Of a DNA stretch of 64,000 nucleotides, positions 11,683-22,837 are shown piece by piece. Both the position numbers and the translations under genes were made by a program. The notes beneath the pieces were generated by a model, which was not told where the DNA came from, searched no databases, and saw nothing but the letters and a program-made list of their open reading frames with translations. The stretch spans positions 620,001-684,000 of the forward strand of contig JABYQN010000004.1 in the NCBI GenBank assembly GCA_022606135.1, read 5' to 3'. The DNA is from Fomes fomentarius. Its lineage: Eukaryota > Basidiomycota > Agaricomycetes > Polyporales > Polyporaceae. Numbering within the stretch: position 1 is the stretch's first letter; each line of letters starts with the position of its first letter.

Positions 11683-12452
11683 AACTTTTTGACAGTGGTA
11701 GGCGCCCGCAAGTGATCACGTGCCGGCGTAATTACTGAAGGTCATTAGAGCATATCTACCAAAATTCCACTGCGAGATCAACTTCATCAACTTTACCTTT
11801 AGCCTGAGGGTTCCATGGAGCAGGGGCACTGTGGTTATGTGATGGCAGGGTCCACGTCACGGTAACCCACGGAGCCAAAAGTACCGAGACCAGGCCTTGT
11901 CCACCCGTGAAGTTGAGGCTAAGGGCGCTGTAACTAGCTGGGAACATGGGACGGTTAGTCCAATGGTTGTGCATGGTGCAATTCCCACAAGTTCCATTTT
12001 TAGCCAGGCGTTACAGGTTAAACCTTCGATATGTTGCATAAGAACCGTGCCAGAGGTTCTGTGTTTTAGTCCCATTGAGCTCATTGGTAAGTTTGAGCAC
12101 CATGGTTCAAGGGTTATTGATGCTTATTCACAGGAGCTCAATGCACTAAGGAGTTCAGTTTGCATAAATTATTCAATACACAGAGCGGGTTGGCACAGAC
12201 ATGGATGTTGACGCTTGACCTTTCATTATGTAATGTTACTATATGGGGCAGTAAGCGCACATGTCACGTGCAAGCGCAATCCATGAAAAGGCATCTCTCT
12301 CAGTTTTGACCCAATAGACAAACCCTCTTGGGATTTCCTTGTACTTCCCAAATCTTCGCAAATGGCAATAGAACAAGGACTTTTATCAAGAATTGGTGCC
12401 ACAGTGGACGGGCGCCTACCACTGTGGTGGCGTCTAGGTGAACTGCACCATA
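11657..12452. mobile_element. Non-autonomous DNA transposon (MITE-like), terminal inverted repeats with TA ends
   Basis: A perfect 27-nt inverted match joins 11656-11682 and 12427-12453. It continues on both arms as CAGTGGTAGGCGCCCG, after about 10 extra bases on the left arm. The outer edge on both sides is a TA dinucleotide, which fits the TA target duplication of Tc1/mariner-type elements, so the element proper would be 11659-12450. The right end also folds as a hairpin (CCACAGT...ACTGTGG). There is no transposase open frame, so it would depend on an enzyme made elsewhere. The superfamily is inferred from the TA ends only. Confidence 0.75.
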
Positions 12453-12453
12453 G
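12427..12453 (-). repeat. Right terminal inverted repeat
   Basis: Exact reverse complement of 11656-11682; its inner side runs into CCACTGTGG-type palindromic sequence. Confidence 0.85.
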
Positions 12454-13746
12454 GACGTCCGAATCCAGCGAGAGCATGCCTTGCAATCACTAGTAGTACT
12501 ACTTTAGAGACTCGAATCTCTCCACTCGGAGTGAGTCTCAAGAGGTTGAAGTTGCGAGGAGAAGCGGGGGATAGCCCGCAAATTGAGCGAGCCCCTGTAC
12601 TTCTCGGTTACTCAGTTTGTGGCCAGGTTTGCCCGGAGGACCATTTCTTATAACAAGGTCTAGCTGTGCAACGACAATTTATCACCTTATCGCTTCTTCC
12701 TGTCATGATGTATCATCGATTTGACCAGGCATGGCGTAGCCATACGTCTTGCGGTCGCGATCTCAGGCTCGATGCCATATCCTTGAAGAACTTTTTCCTA
12801 TAGTGACATCCAGGCTGACTCGCCACATGTATCCCGCACTTGACTTCCCATGAGCTTCAACTGGTAGCCTGATGGAAGGATCGTTTTCCGTGACCTCGAC
12901 TCATGCGGACTTACATGCGTTGTTGGCAATGGAATATGCCTTCGGACGGATGCTGTTGACATACAGCCAATCGCCACGCAGACTACCTTGAAATTGAGAG
13001 GCAGAGAACGCGATCAAAAACGAAGTACCAGTTCAAACGACAAAAGGACCTGCATCCACGGAACATTTCAATGTCATGAGCGATATACTACGATACATAT
13101 CCTACAGAGACTGTAGACATAATTGTCGCATACTCTGGAGGACGTAAGGAATGGGGAACGCAGGATGGGGGAGACGAGTGAAAGTGATGTGCGCGAGAGG
13201 GTGTGGGTGATACGAGAAGAGACGAGCCTATGGTACAGCGATGGAGACCAGCGTGGAGAATGGAGGGCAAGAGAAACAGATGCGCGAGAGGGATACATGT
13301 ACATGGATGATGGGTGATGCTAGCTACAGATGGCTAACTACGAGATTTCAGCCCGGGAAAGAGGTGAGAAAGCAAGAGATTGTGGTAGTAATGAGAAGGA
13401 TACAACTGTCCCAATAGATATCCAACGAAAATATGCTGAGAGTCAAGAGGAGTGTCAGAGGGCCGCACGAGCAATTAAAATGATGAGAAAAGACGAAAGA
13501 AGGGGACTGAGGAGGTCCGAAAGGGAAGCATGGCTGTCCAGCGCATCCATGTTGTGTCAGATGATCATGCATGGTACATACGCATACTAAGTGTCGGAGC
13601 TTTTGGCGTCAACGAGGGTAGGCATAGAACGAGAAAAGGGAGGCGCGTGCGTGCGCCGTACTTTCGAATAAGACGTCACGGCGCACGGTGCAGCATGCCA
13701 CTCGGCTGGACAGCCGGGCGACGATTTTGCGCACCTGACCTGACGT

Positions 13747-15845
13747 TCACACTTGGAAGCGCACGTGCATCGCGTCCTTCAGGGTCTGCCAGCGTGACCG
13801 CTGCAATTTGTCGGACTCCGGGAAGACGAACTCCCATCTGTAAAGTGACGCACTGTTGTCAGCCAGCCGCTCGGAACGAGTCCAGTTTCAGTAACCGAAA
13901 GGCCCGAAGGCGGAGGACAAGGCTGCCACCCTCGAACGAGGCGAATAGATCGAAGGCCCACACGTCAGAGAGGCTTGAACAACATGAGGAATCTCACCAA
14001 GCCACCGGGGAAGCAAATGAAGAAAGAGAGAAGCAACGGGATCCCAGCCCGCGAGAAGAATATTCTATCACCAGCAACGCGAAGACAGAGCCTGTCAAAC
14101 AAACACAAGTAACAGTACTCACCGAATGACCAGGTCGCCTTTGCCGATGACCACCCCGTTCTTCCTGATAGGCATCCCCGCACCGAATACCCGCGTCCCG
14201 TCCGCCGCCTCGACTAGCGTCCGCGGGATTGGGAGTGTGTACTCCTCCCCGTCCATCCCCATCACATACACCTCATCGTCCACCTCCTCCCGCTCATGCC
14301 CATGTCCACGCCCACCATGCCGCCATCGCCCGAAACCAAACTTATACCTGCCCCCGCTCCCACTGCCGTCCCCCAGAATGCTATCGTCGTCCCCATACAG
14401 GTCCGAAGGCGGGTACGGTCGCGAGTGCGCGTCTGCCCAAGGTACGCGCACGGGGAGGATCAGGTCATCGCCCTTGCGCGTGAAGCGCGGGTGCGGGATC
14501 TCCTCCACGACGAACACAATGTCCTGAAACGAGCCATCTGTGCGCTGGTTCCCTACGCCCGGGACGCGGATCCGTGTGCCTGTGCGCCACCCGGGCGCAA
14601 CGACAATATCGATCTGCACGGTCTGGGTCTTGGTCGCCGACGGATGTGACTTGTGTGAGGGGTCAGAAGGGCGCAGAGAGCAGAGTGTGCGCGTGATACG
14701 ATATCGATGCGTCGCGCCGAAGTAGAGGTCCTCAAGCGGGAGGTTAAGAGGGAAGATCCAGTCTTTCGATGTGGACGAGAGTGGTTTCGGAGAACGGAGC
14801 GGCTTGAGAGGTGTTCCTAGGTCAATGAACTCATAGTCGTCTTCTCCGAGCGAATGCTTCTTCCCCTTAGTTCGGTCGCGGTGCTGATGCCTGGACTTGT
14901 ATTTGTGAAGCGAACTACAGATGTGTACAAGCGGACGCAGCAGAATGGGACATGTGAGCATGATCGCGCAGTCAGACTTGTCGAGAAGAGTACGCACCTT
15001 CCCTCAGACGATGTTTCGGAATCGGTATCACTGTGAAGATAAGATGTCTGAAACGGCCGCGGCGACTTGTGCGCAGTTGAAGACGTGCTGGATGGTTTTG
15101 GGTGGGAACGCTCCGGCCTGGGAGACGAATGTGACGAGTCGCGGTCACCGGATCGCCGCGATTTGGGGTGATCAGAGTGCGCGTCGTGCTTGTCCCTGTG
15201 ACTGTGTATTGCGCTGTGGTTATCACCATGCTTCGGTTTGGATGATGTAGATGATGAATGTGGGGAACGGGAGCTAGACTTCGCAGAGCGTGTCTCTGAT
15301 GCGGGTTTCGCGGGAAGGGAATCTGTCGGCTTCGCGGAGGGTATCTCCGTATTCTCCGTCGGTTTCGCAGTCGATTCTGTTGTACAAGACGCACTGGATG
15401 TCGATGCTGCGCTCGGTGTCGAACTTGCCGACGACGCGCTGGGAGTTGAGCTGGCCCAAAACGGCCGGGGCATGGATGAGCTGTCATCCACCTTGCGAGG
15501 CTTTCTACCCTTATTGCGCTTTTTACATTCTTCTACAAGTGCTTTGTATGCGTCGTTGACCTGAATGAACGAGCACGCGCACATCGGTCGATTCGGACGG
15601 TCCTTCGCTCACAACGGGATAGCGACGCACCTCAATAAACTTCTCCTTTGCCTCCTCTGGATCGGCGTTGTGACGATCCGGATGCCACCGGAGAGCCTGC
15701 GGACAATATAAGAACTGAACAGTACTTTGGAGAAAGGACTGACAAGTTTCTTATAGGTCACCCTGATGGCGTCCTCATTGAGGTCTTCGGGCTTGAGACC
15801 TAGCGTCTCAAGGTGCTTGTTCACGTCTGTCGTGGATGCTGGCAT
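13747..15845 (-). CDS. DnaJ (Hsp40) co-chaperone, class II-like with S/P-rich linker
   Basis: The N-terminal J-domain reads LNEDAIRVTYKKL / ALRWHPDRHNADPEEAKEKFIE / VNDAYKALVEECKKRNKG across three exons and has the HPD motif needed to stimulate Hsp70 ATPase. Next comes a linker of about 150 residues rich in Ser, Ala, Pro, Lys and His, in place of the Gly/Phe region. The C-terminal substrate-binding half has LPLEDLYFGATHRYRITRTL, IVVAPGWRTGTRIRVPGVGNQ, VVEEIPHPRFTRKGDDLIL and KNGVVIGKGDLVIR. The end is not the stop near 14119: a donor GTGAGT there joins an exon at 13837-13747 reading WEFVFPESDKLQRSRWQTLKDAM, the normal last strand and helix of Sis1-like proteins. A cytosolic or nuclear Hsp70 partner is likely. 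Confidence 0.92.
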
Positions 15846-18800
15846 GGCGTGCGAGCAGGGGGTATAGGTACAGACTATGTTAGCAGTATGGTGGCAGAGG
15901 GGAAAAGGGAGAACAAAATTCGAAGAAAATGGGAGGACGGAGATCGGCTAGGGAGGGCAGTCAGAGAGTCTCGACGTGACCCGGGTCGGTTATATGTCTT
16001 TGTGTAATATGCAACGCGGCATAGCGTGGCGAAGGAGCCGGATCTACTGCTCTGGACAGAAGTGTGAAGAATGCCAGTGACGCTGAGCAAAAGAAGAAAT
16101 GCGACCCTTTGCGAGGATGCCTCGTGGGGAACATGCTTGATGAGAGGCACACTAGAAACGGCGGATACGATGATCAGGACGGTGGCTCCCTAGCCTAGCA
16201 CAAAGCAGCTTTCACGGAAACAGATCGAGCACGTCGCATTGTACAATTCGTATACAGGGGCCATGCACGCTGCTTGGGTAAGGGTGCGTAGCTGGATATT
16301 CGGAGACTGGACGGACGCGTAGGCGAGCGCATTCAGTGACGTGCCTGTTGGCAGGCATGCGCTTCGTCAAGCGGTGCCGAAGTCTGTGAAGAGGGTGAAC
16401 ATGCAGTTAGGTTATACAGTTAAATAAGATATCACGAAAGTCGGACTGCTCGGCCAATAGAACCGCTACACGCTTTGGAACGTCTGCGCAGGGCAATCGC
16501 TGTGCGTGCGCCGTCGAGGGGCGGGTGACCTGTTCGAAGGAACGCCAATCACCCGTAGATCAGAGTTTGAGCATCGTTTGCCGGTTTTCTGGGAGACCGA
16601 GCATGATACGGACTGCATGGAATGGGATGACAGACGATGCATGGCGGTCATCTGCAGAGCGGGATTGTCGTCCCCCAACATGGCAGTCGATGTTCACAGT
16701 TTGTCGGCCATTGCCGAGGTCGCTTCGGTCCGACCTCCGCTTCCGCTGAAACGGTTGTCCTCCGAGGTCTCCTGCTCCATACGTCTCTTGCCGCGAGCCC
16801 TCGACCTCTGAATAGAGTCATGCAGCGATGTATCAGCTCCAATCGCCGCACAACGGTGGTACATTGGACTCTTCTCCACCGCTGCCTGGGACCGTTCACG
16901 GCTTGTTTCATGCCAGACACGTAAAAGGAGTCATCGAGTCTGGCAACGGCGCGGTGATGAGATTACATACTTCAGCGCGGAGAGTAGACGGTATGGTAGC
17001 GCTGCAACTATACTCTCCACATTTACAGGTCCCTGAGAGGCTTCTTGCTTTTTCTCATGCAGCGTGAACCTACACGTCAGTACAGCATTTTCGGACGTCC
17101 CCAAACGCGTTCTCTCCGCGGACGGCTTCCCCTCTACGTCCCGCGCGCACGCTGTTGTTGACCGCTCTAGCTTGGCCCATGGACCACGGAGGGTTTTGGG
17201 CATTGGGAGGCAGGCTTCCGATCTCGGCTTTGAGCGACAAGGTTGGACGGAGTTGGAGTTCCCCTGCAACCGACCGTCGGCATAAGGTGCGCCGAAGCAT
17301 GATTCGTGTATAGCCCTAATGCTCATGAATAAACGGGCGTGCTTGTTGCAGGCAGTTCAGCTGGATGCCGCATGGACAAAGTAGGATCAACGTTCCTCAT
17401 CTAGCTTCATCCGCTGGCTTCTCGTTTTTGTAGGGCCCACAACTCGCGATCCGTGGCTTCTTCTGGGGCCCTTGCTCAGGAAGCAGCAAGGTGGACAACG
17501 GTCTGCAGCCAGCGTGGATATGGTGGTTGTGTGAAGTCTTCCTGGCGGTAGGCAGGGGGCAGCTGTGGCTCGTTGTCAGGGACTTGGCAGCTTCTTTCTG
17601 GTGAGCTGTTCCTTCCGTTATCCCCAACCCTTCAGGTGGTCCACCCAAAGGGTACTTCCCCCATCTTTCACAGCATGTGCTGGTTGCACCGTTCAGAGAT
17701 CATTGATTCCATGCCATCCGTCCTACTCTCGGCTCTCGTCTTGCGTCCTTCGCTCGCTTTCTTCATTTTCAACAACTCCATTCATCGACCGTTGTCTTCT
17801 ACGCCTTTTCCGTGCTTCAAAAGGTTCCCGCGACGCATTGGCCCAAGAGTCTCCTCGTGTCTGTCATACTGTCCGTGCGAAACCCTCCATACTGGCGATG
17901 ACTCTGCGGTCTCCTCCAAAGTAGACGGTCGATCTGCTTCGCTCGTGCACCCACCCCATTGACAATTCGTGCACTAGTCCTTGCGACTATGCGATGTCTT
18001 CCTCGCCCTAACTCCAAGTTCGTCCCTTCACTCTGACGGGGTTCCGCAAATCGGCCATGATCCGCGCATACGCTCGCCTTGCGCTCACGTAGTGGCACCA
18101 CCCCTGTCGGCACACACTCACATAGCGATATCAGCAGTCGAATAACCCCCGCAATCTCTCTGCTGCACCTCTCGCTGGGCTTACGCCCACTCCCTCCTCC
18201 CGCTTGTCAACTATATACTTCATATCTGCGAAGGCATATGCGCCACAGGGTTACTAGGGTTGTTTCCACCTCCAGTTCTGCATCTACGTCGACCGCCTCG
18301 TCTTTCGACGCAGAACCCTCGGGCGATACACTTGTGACAACATGTGGTAACGACGCGACGCTGAAGACTCGGCTTCACAGGACAAACATTCGATCGAGAT
18401 TGGCGATGAGATACTGCTTCGTTGCTTCGATGTCGACCCCCGCAGCGTGGGACGTGTACGTTTAGGTGAGGCGTTTATTGGTTCTCAGAGCGATATCTTG
18501 ACTCGTTCAGCTGATCGGTATCGCCACAGTGTCCACCTGCAATGATCATGCTCAGAGAGTCTCGTTTCCCGATGGATTCTCGTTATGCAACTGGGTGCTT
18601 GACTCACTTTATATGCGGTGGAGTGCGCCCTCGCTATGTTAGCGACCTGTAGGAAGCTGTACCGAACGCATTCATCCAGCCTGATATCATAACAGTCCGC
18701 GCGCACATGTGGCGTGGATGGATATGTTCGCCTACTACCTCCTATTACAAGCGCCGAGAACGGCCTCTACTACTTACGAACGTGGCAAAACGTGATATTG

Positions 18801-19194
18801 ATTGTCCTCGTGCACCTCAGCACATTTGAGAAGGTCCTGTCACGCCTCGAGCAGAAGTCACTCACAGAGGCTGTGACGCCTGAGCCCTAGCGGGTTCATG
18901 CAGACCGCGTTGTTCTGCTGAACGCGATCGAGGGAGAACAGAGGCCCTTCATAGGCAAACCACGACCGGAAGGAGTCGTATAGTATCCTCCCAGACTGCG
19001 CGAGGGGTCCGTCTGCGGAGGATGGTGAGGGTCTCTTGCCTGGAAACGTGCTGAAGGAGTGGGGTAAACGACCAACAAGCGCCTCCCTGTCTGGCTTGTT
19101 TGAACAAAGTACGGGACGCCGCACGCGCGAACCTAGTAGGCTGCTTACGGCCATGCAGGAGATCTCTCCAAGAAGCATGCATCCATCAAAACTT

Positions 19195-19215
19195 CAACGC
19201 TCCAACGCTCCAACG
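19195..19215. repeat. Short direct repeat
   Basis: The 8-nt unit CAACGCTC occurs about 2.6 times in tandem. Likely slippage product in the gene-free stretch. Confidence 0.6.
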
Positions 19216-19453
19216 TTCCCAGGCATGGATCGGGAGGGGAGGCTATTTAGGTTCACGCCTGTGCCAATGATATATGTTTGTGCTTGAAGGCGGCGCAAGG
19301 AATGAGGGTATATTCGCCGTGTCCGAACCGCCCTTGATCATGAGTCGAGTTGGTAGGGGCTCCGCCCGCGATCTGGGAGTGAGCTTGAATGCGTAGCTCC
19401 ACTTTGTATTGTAGGAATATATCGGAGTCGATAAGACTGCCTAGTCATCGGCG

Positions 19454-19472
19454 GGCCTGAGGCCTGAGGCCT
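19454..19472. repeat. Short palindromic tandem repeat
   Basis: The unit GGCCTGA is repeated, giving overlapping AGGCCT palindromes. Confidence 0.6.
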
Positions 19473-20217
19473 AAGTGTCAGAGTGATTATCGGTACGCGT
19501 GGAGAGCGAAGTACACCTGCGTGAAGGGTAGAGAGCACCAGCGTTATGATTCCAGGTGTCGTCAAGTATCACATCTCTTAGTAGACAAACGAGTCTCAAA
19601 ATTGTCACGCTTCTCATGGTGTAGCTTTGGCGAGCGAGCACGCAAATTGTAGTGAAAACTCCGAGACACAATATCTGGGAAGCTCGCCGCGAGTCTTCCT
19701 CGCATATTCCAAGGCTCCCTGAGCGATATCAAATTTTCGCTAACGATCTCTCCAGGCTCAACGCCCTTGACCCGCGCAACAACCAACATCACGCCTCACA
19801 GCTTGACCCCCTGTATATCTGAATGTTGTGTCATCATCATGAAGCCTCCGCCTGCTTCGCCAACTGGGACATCATGAGAAACTGACCAATGATGATATGA
19901 ATATTCTTCTTTGGAAACCCAGCGGTGCCATGCACTCGACTCTTACCCTTCAAGCCAATGTAGCCAGTTTAAGTAAACTTCTGGTATAATTATAGCTATT
20001 ATCACAGCACGAGAGGTTCTACCAATCAAGACAAGTCAGTACAGCAACATAGATCGAAGACGTCCCCACGCACCTAGATGTTCAATTAGTTGTAGTCGTA
20101 CTTCTACCATCGCGGATCGCGTCAGATATGATAGCAGTCTGCGCATCCTCACTGCCCGTCCACGCATGCGCCACTCTTCCGCCCTCATACTCCCACATAG
20201 ACCCGCATCGATCTCGC

Positions 20218-22553
20218 TTACACGGTCCCACGCCGCACATCCGCCTCGACCTCACATATCTCTTGTACACCTTCCCTAAAGAAGACAACATTGTACTCCA
20301 CAAGCCCACGCCTCGCCGCAAAAACCCCGGTCGGGATGATCGCGAGCAGCGCCAACTGCGGCGTGATGAGATGGTAGGTCAGCGTTGTGCCCGCGCCTGC
20401 AGCAGTCGGCGCAAGCGACGCCGCAGCGCATGGATAGAACAGTGGTTTGCCGGTGCCGGTGCCCGCGGACCCAGGAGGGGAGGTAGAGGCTGAGGACACG
20501 GCGCCGTTACTGGTACCGGTGCCATTGTCGGGACGTGCGACCGCTGTTCGGCTGGATGGAGGACGGGCTGTTGACGAGCTAGCGGAGTGGGCGGATTGAG
20601 GAACGTGTGGGGCAGAGGATGCTGGAAGTGCGGGATGTGGTACTTGTGGAGATTGATTTGCTGAGCGGGCGGGGGAAGCAGGTGAGGCGAGTGGAGATGC
20701 GAGGCGGGAATTGGTTGCGCTGGTGGTAGCTGGAGGCTGCAGCAGGGGAGAGGCGGGAATAGAAGGTGCGGGCGATTCGGGCGATTCTGGTGGTACGGTT
20801 CGCATGCGCAGGGGACTTGCTGATATTGATCTATGAACGGAGACTGGATGTGAGCATATGGCTGCGACGTAGTGAGACCGAGACTCACTTGTATAGAGGG
20901 CCGAACGCGTTCAAGGTCTGGAGATAATCGCTACATAGATTATGGGTTGGAGGGTCCACTGGCGATGCGTCCGTAGCGACATATAACCTGGAAGCAGTGT
21001 CAAACAGAAACGCCTTGGTCGCCTGAGAATTCTGAAGCAAGTGTCAGACGGAAACCAGTATCTCGATCAGCAGTGACGTACCGCGCAAAAGACGTTCAAT
21101 AGGTCTTCGAGATATGGAAGGGAGTCGATCAGCTTGTGTAACACACGTGAGAAGGCATCGTGGAGTGAGTGGTCGTATATGGACGTGAGTTGAAAGTTTA
21201 TTGGAATGGTCTCGTACTCGGCACCCGCATAGCTCAGGTCAGAGAGTACCCGAGCCTGTATATGACGGAAGTTTTCTGCATAGATTGAGCACTGTGGACC
21301 AGTCCAGTTCACTATCGGTCTCACCTATTTTATACTCCTCAGTGAGGACGTCCGCCTTATGCACGAATACCTCGAGGTTGAGATTAGGGTGTTCATTGTA
21401 TGCTGTGATAACGAAGTCCACGAGCTTCTGGATAGGTTGCTGGTACAGATCCTGCAGGTAACAGGTGCATGTCAGTGGTACCCCAGCTGCACTTAGTCTG
21501 GTACCCAGCCGTAATGCTCGTTGGGGCGAAAAAAGAGGAGAGATACGAATAAGACAAAGTGTTTTTTCGACACGCCCGGTACGCATACATGCGTCATCCG
21601 ACCCGCCTACCCTCGCGTGGCGCGTACGCGATAGCAGGGATTGCCTACGTACGCCTCCATACTGCTACTGAGGACTGAGGGAATGGCACTCGTGTTCTCG
21701 TTTGTACACAAGATGACCCGAATAATTAGGATTTTTGCCGAATCGTATGGATAGGCTCGTCGTTTGCAGAACCACTGAGACGTACTTGCTGGTAACTTCG
21801 TACAGACGGGTGAAGTATTCTCCTCACCCACCCGTCTAGACGAACTCCACCAGACGGTTTCAGACCCGACAATATCTCAGGTTCCTCACAATCTAGTCCG
21901 CGAACGAAACAGCTCCTAACAGTCTAGGTCATGTAGTATTCATGTTGAACGCAAATGGGGACTCAATGAAGACGTTAGCGCTTGAATGTTTTGCGCCCAT
22001 GTGCACACACGTCGAACGTGCATCCGGGACCATTACGTTCCTCCAGCGCATGAACTATGGCAGATAGTTTCGCCGACATATATTGCCGGTATGAACTCAA
22101 GGAACGCGAAACACATTCGACGAATCATGGAAGGAGAACGCGGAGACGAATCTGGATTCGAGACACTGGACTTACCTGGATGTCTATCACGAACACCATC
22201 GTCTGAAACTGGGCCAGGGACGCATCGAGGGTCTCTAACGTCGCGTCTCCGGGGCAGTCCCATATCTCGAGGGGGATGACGGTGCTGAGGAGAACGGGTC
22301 AAGGGATATGCGACCGATTTGTGGGAGCACAGACGCACTCGAAGTGGTGCTTGGTGACCTGCGTGGTCGTCTCGAGGTAGAGGGTCTCCCGGGGTGCGAA
22401 GTTGTTGAATAAAACTTGCTGGATAGACGTCTTGCCGCTCCTGCGCATGCCCAGAAGGAGGATCTTCGTGCGTGCGACATTGTCGACCTTTGCACCGTTC
22501 GCCTGCTGGGCCGCGGGCTGAGCTAGCGGGCGATTGGGGGTCGCACGAGACAT
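20218..22553 (-). CDS. GTR2: Rag-family GTPase Gtr2 (RagC/D type)
   Basis: Gtr2 pairs with Gtr1 at the vacuole surface and signals amino-acid supply to TORC1. The N-terminus after a short Pro/Ala leader has the P-loop LLLGMRRSGKTSIQQVLFN, then LYLETTTQVTKHHFE, and the switch II block PLEIWDCPGDATLE (WDCPGD). FVHKAD is the guanine-specificity motif. The second half is the roadblock-like dimer domain: NFRHIQARVLSDLSYAG, INFQLTSIYDHSLHDAFSRV, KAFLFDTASRLYVATD, and finally GLVEYNVVFFREGVQEI. A variable Ser/Pro/Ala-rich insert of about 110 residues splits the C-terminal domain. The start at 22553 (MSRATPN) gives a normal leader. One intron, 21452-22175, is 724 nt, far longer than the rest; the junction VFVIDIQ/DLYQQPIQKL is the normal family continuity, so no exon is missing inside it. 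Confidence 0.95.
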
Positions 22554-22837
22554 GGCTATCGACCAGGGCGAGGACGCGTGCAGCGAGGAAGACGATGTTG
22601 GCGAGCGGGGGAAACGCGACGAGCACGAGACTTGGACGCGTCGGAAACGCGATCGCGGAGTTGAGATCCGGAGTGAGGGAGAGTTCGCGGGTAGCCGACG
22701 CACGTTCGCGTTCTCTCCAGTCTCCTTGGCTGCACTCTGTGCGCCAGGCGACTGTCCAATGAGTGTGCTTCGCCTGCAAGGCACTTCTCTTCTCGCCAGT
22801 CGCTCGAGTCCTCACCTTCTCTTCTCCATCCACCGCC
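22554..22837. promoter_or_regulatory. Shared promoter of GTR2 and the VTC subunit gene
   Basis: Only 284 nt separate the divergent start codons of two vacuole-related genes, so the two promoters must overlap or share elements. No TATA box is obvious; a pyrimidine-rich stretch precedes the VTC start codon. Confidence 0.6.

Larger units (their letters stand above)
10933..13746. other. Gene-poor region holding one inverted-repeat element
   Basis: Apart from the element at 11657-12452, I see no supported gene. Open frames of up to 200 codons exist but lack any recognised motif, are broken by stops in all joinable frames, and have low-complexity or random composition. The region lies between the 5' end of the FunK1 gene and the 3' end of the DnaJ gene. 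Confidence 0.5.
15846..20217. other. 4.4-kb stretch with no recognisable gene
   Basis: Both strands carry only short open frames with no family resemblance. Weak hints are a Pro-rich minus-strand stretch around 17420-17640 and a plus-strand stretch around 18380-18470 reading EIGDEILLRCFDVDP, neither extendable into a gene. The flanks must hold the DnaJ promoter (right of 15846) and the Gtr2 3' UTR (left of 20217). Base composition resembles the rest of the window. Confidence 0.45.

Noticed and set aside
13530..14129. 199-codon plus-strand frame
   Set aside because: It overlaps the last exon and last intron of the DnaJ gene on the other strand; composition is Arg-rich as expected for a shadow frame.
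17397..17648. Minus-strand Pro-rich piece resembling a transposon capsid or low-complexity protein (LPPAYRQEDFTQPPYPRWL in one frame)
   Set aside because: Stops in all frames nearby, and no polymerase, zinc knuckle or repeat ends were found.
18079..18465. Plus-strand frame of 128 codons and an alternative frame reading EIGDEILLRCFDVDP
   Set aside because: The two readings exclude each other, neither extends through usable introns, and no family was recognised.
20379..20888. 169-codon minus-strand frame rich in Pro, His and Leu
   Set aside because: It is an out-of-frame shadow of the Ser/Pro/Ala-rich insert of GTR2.
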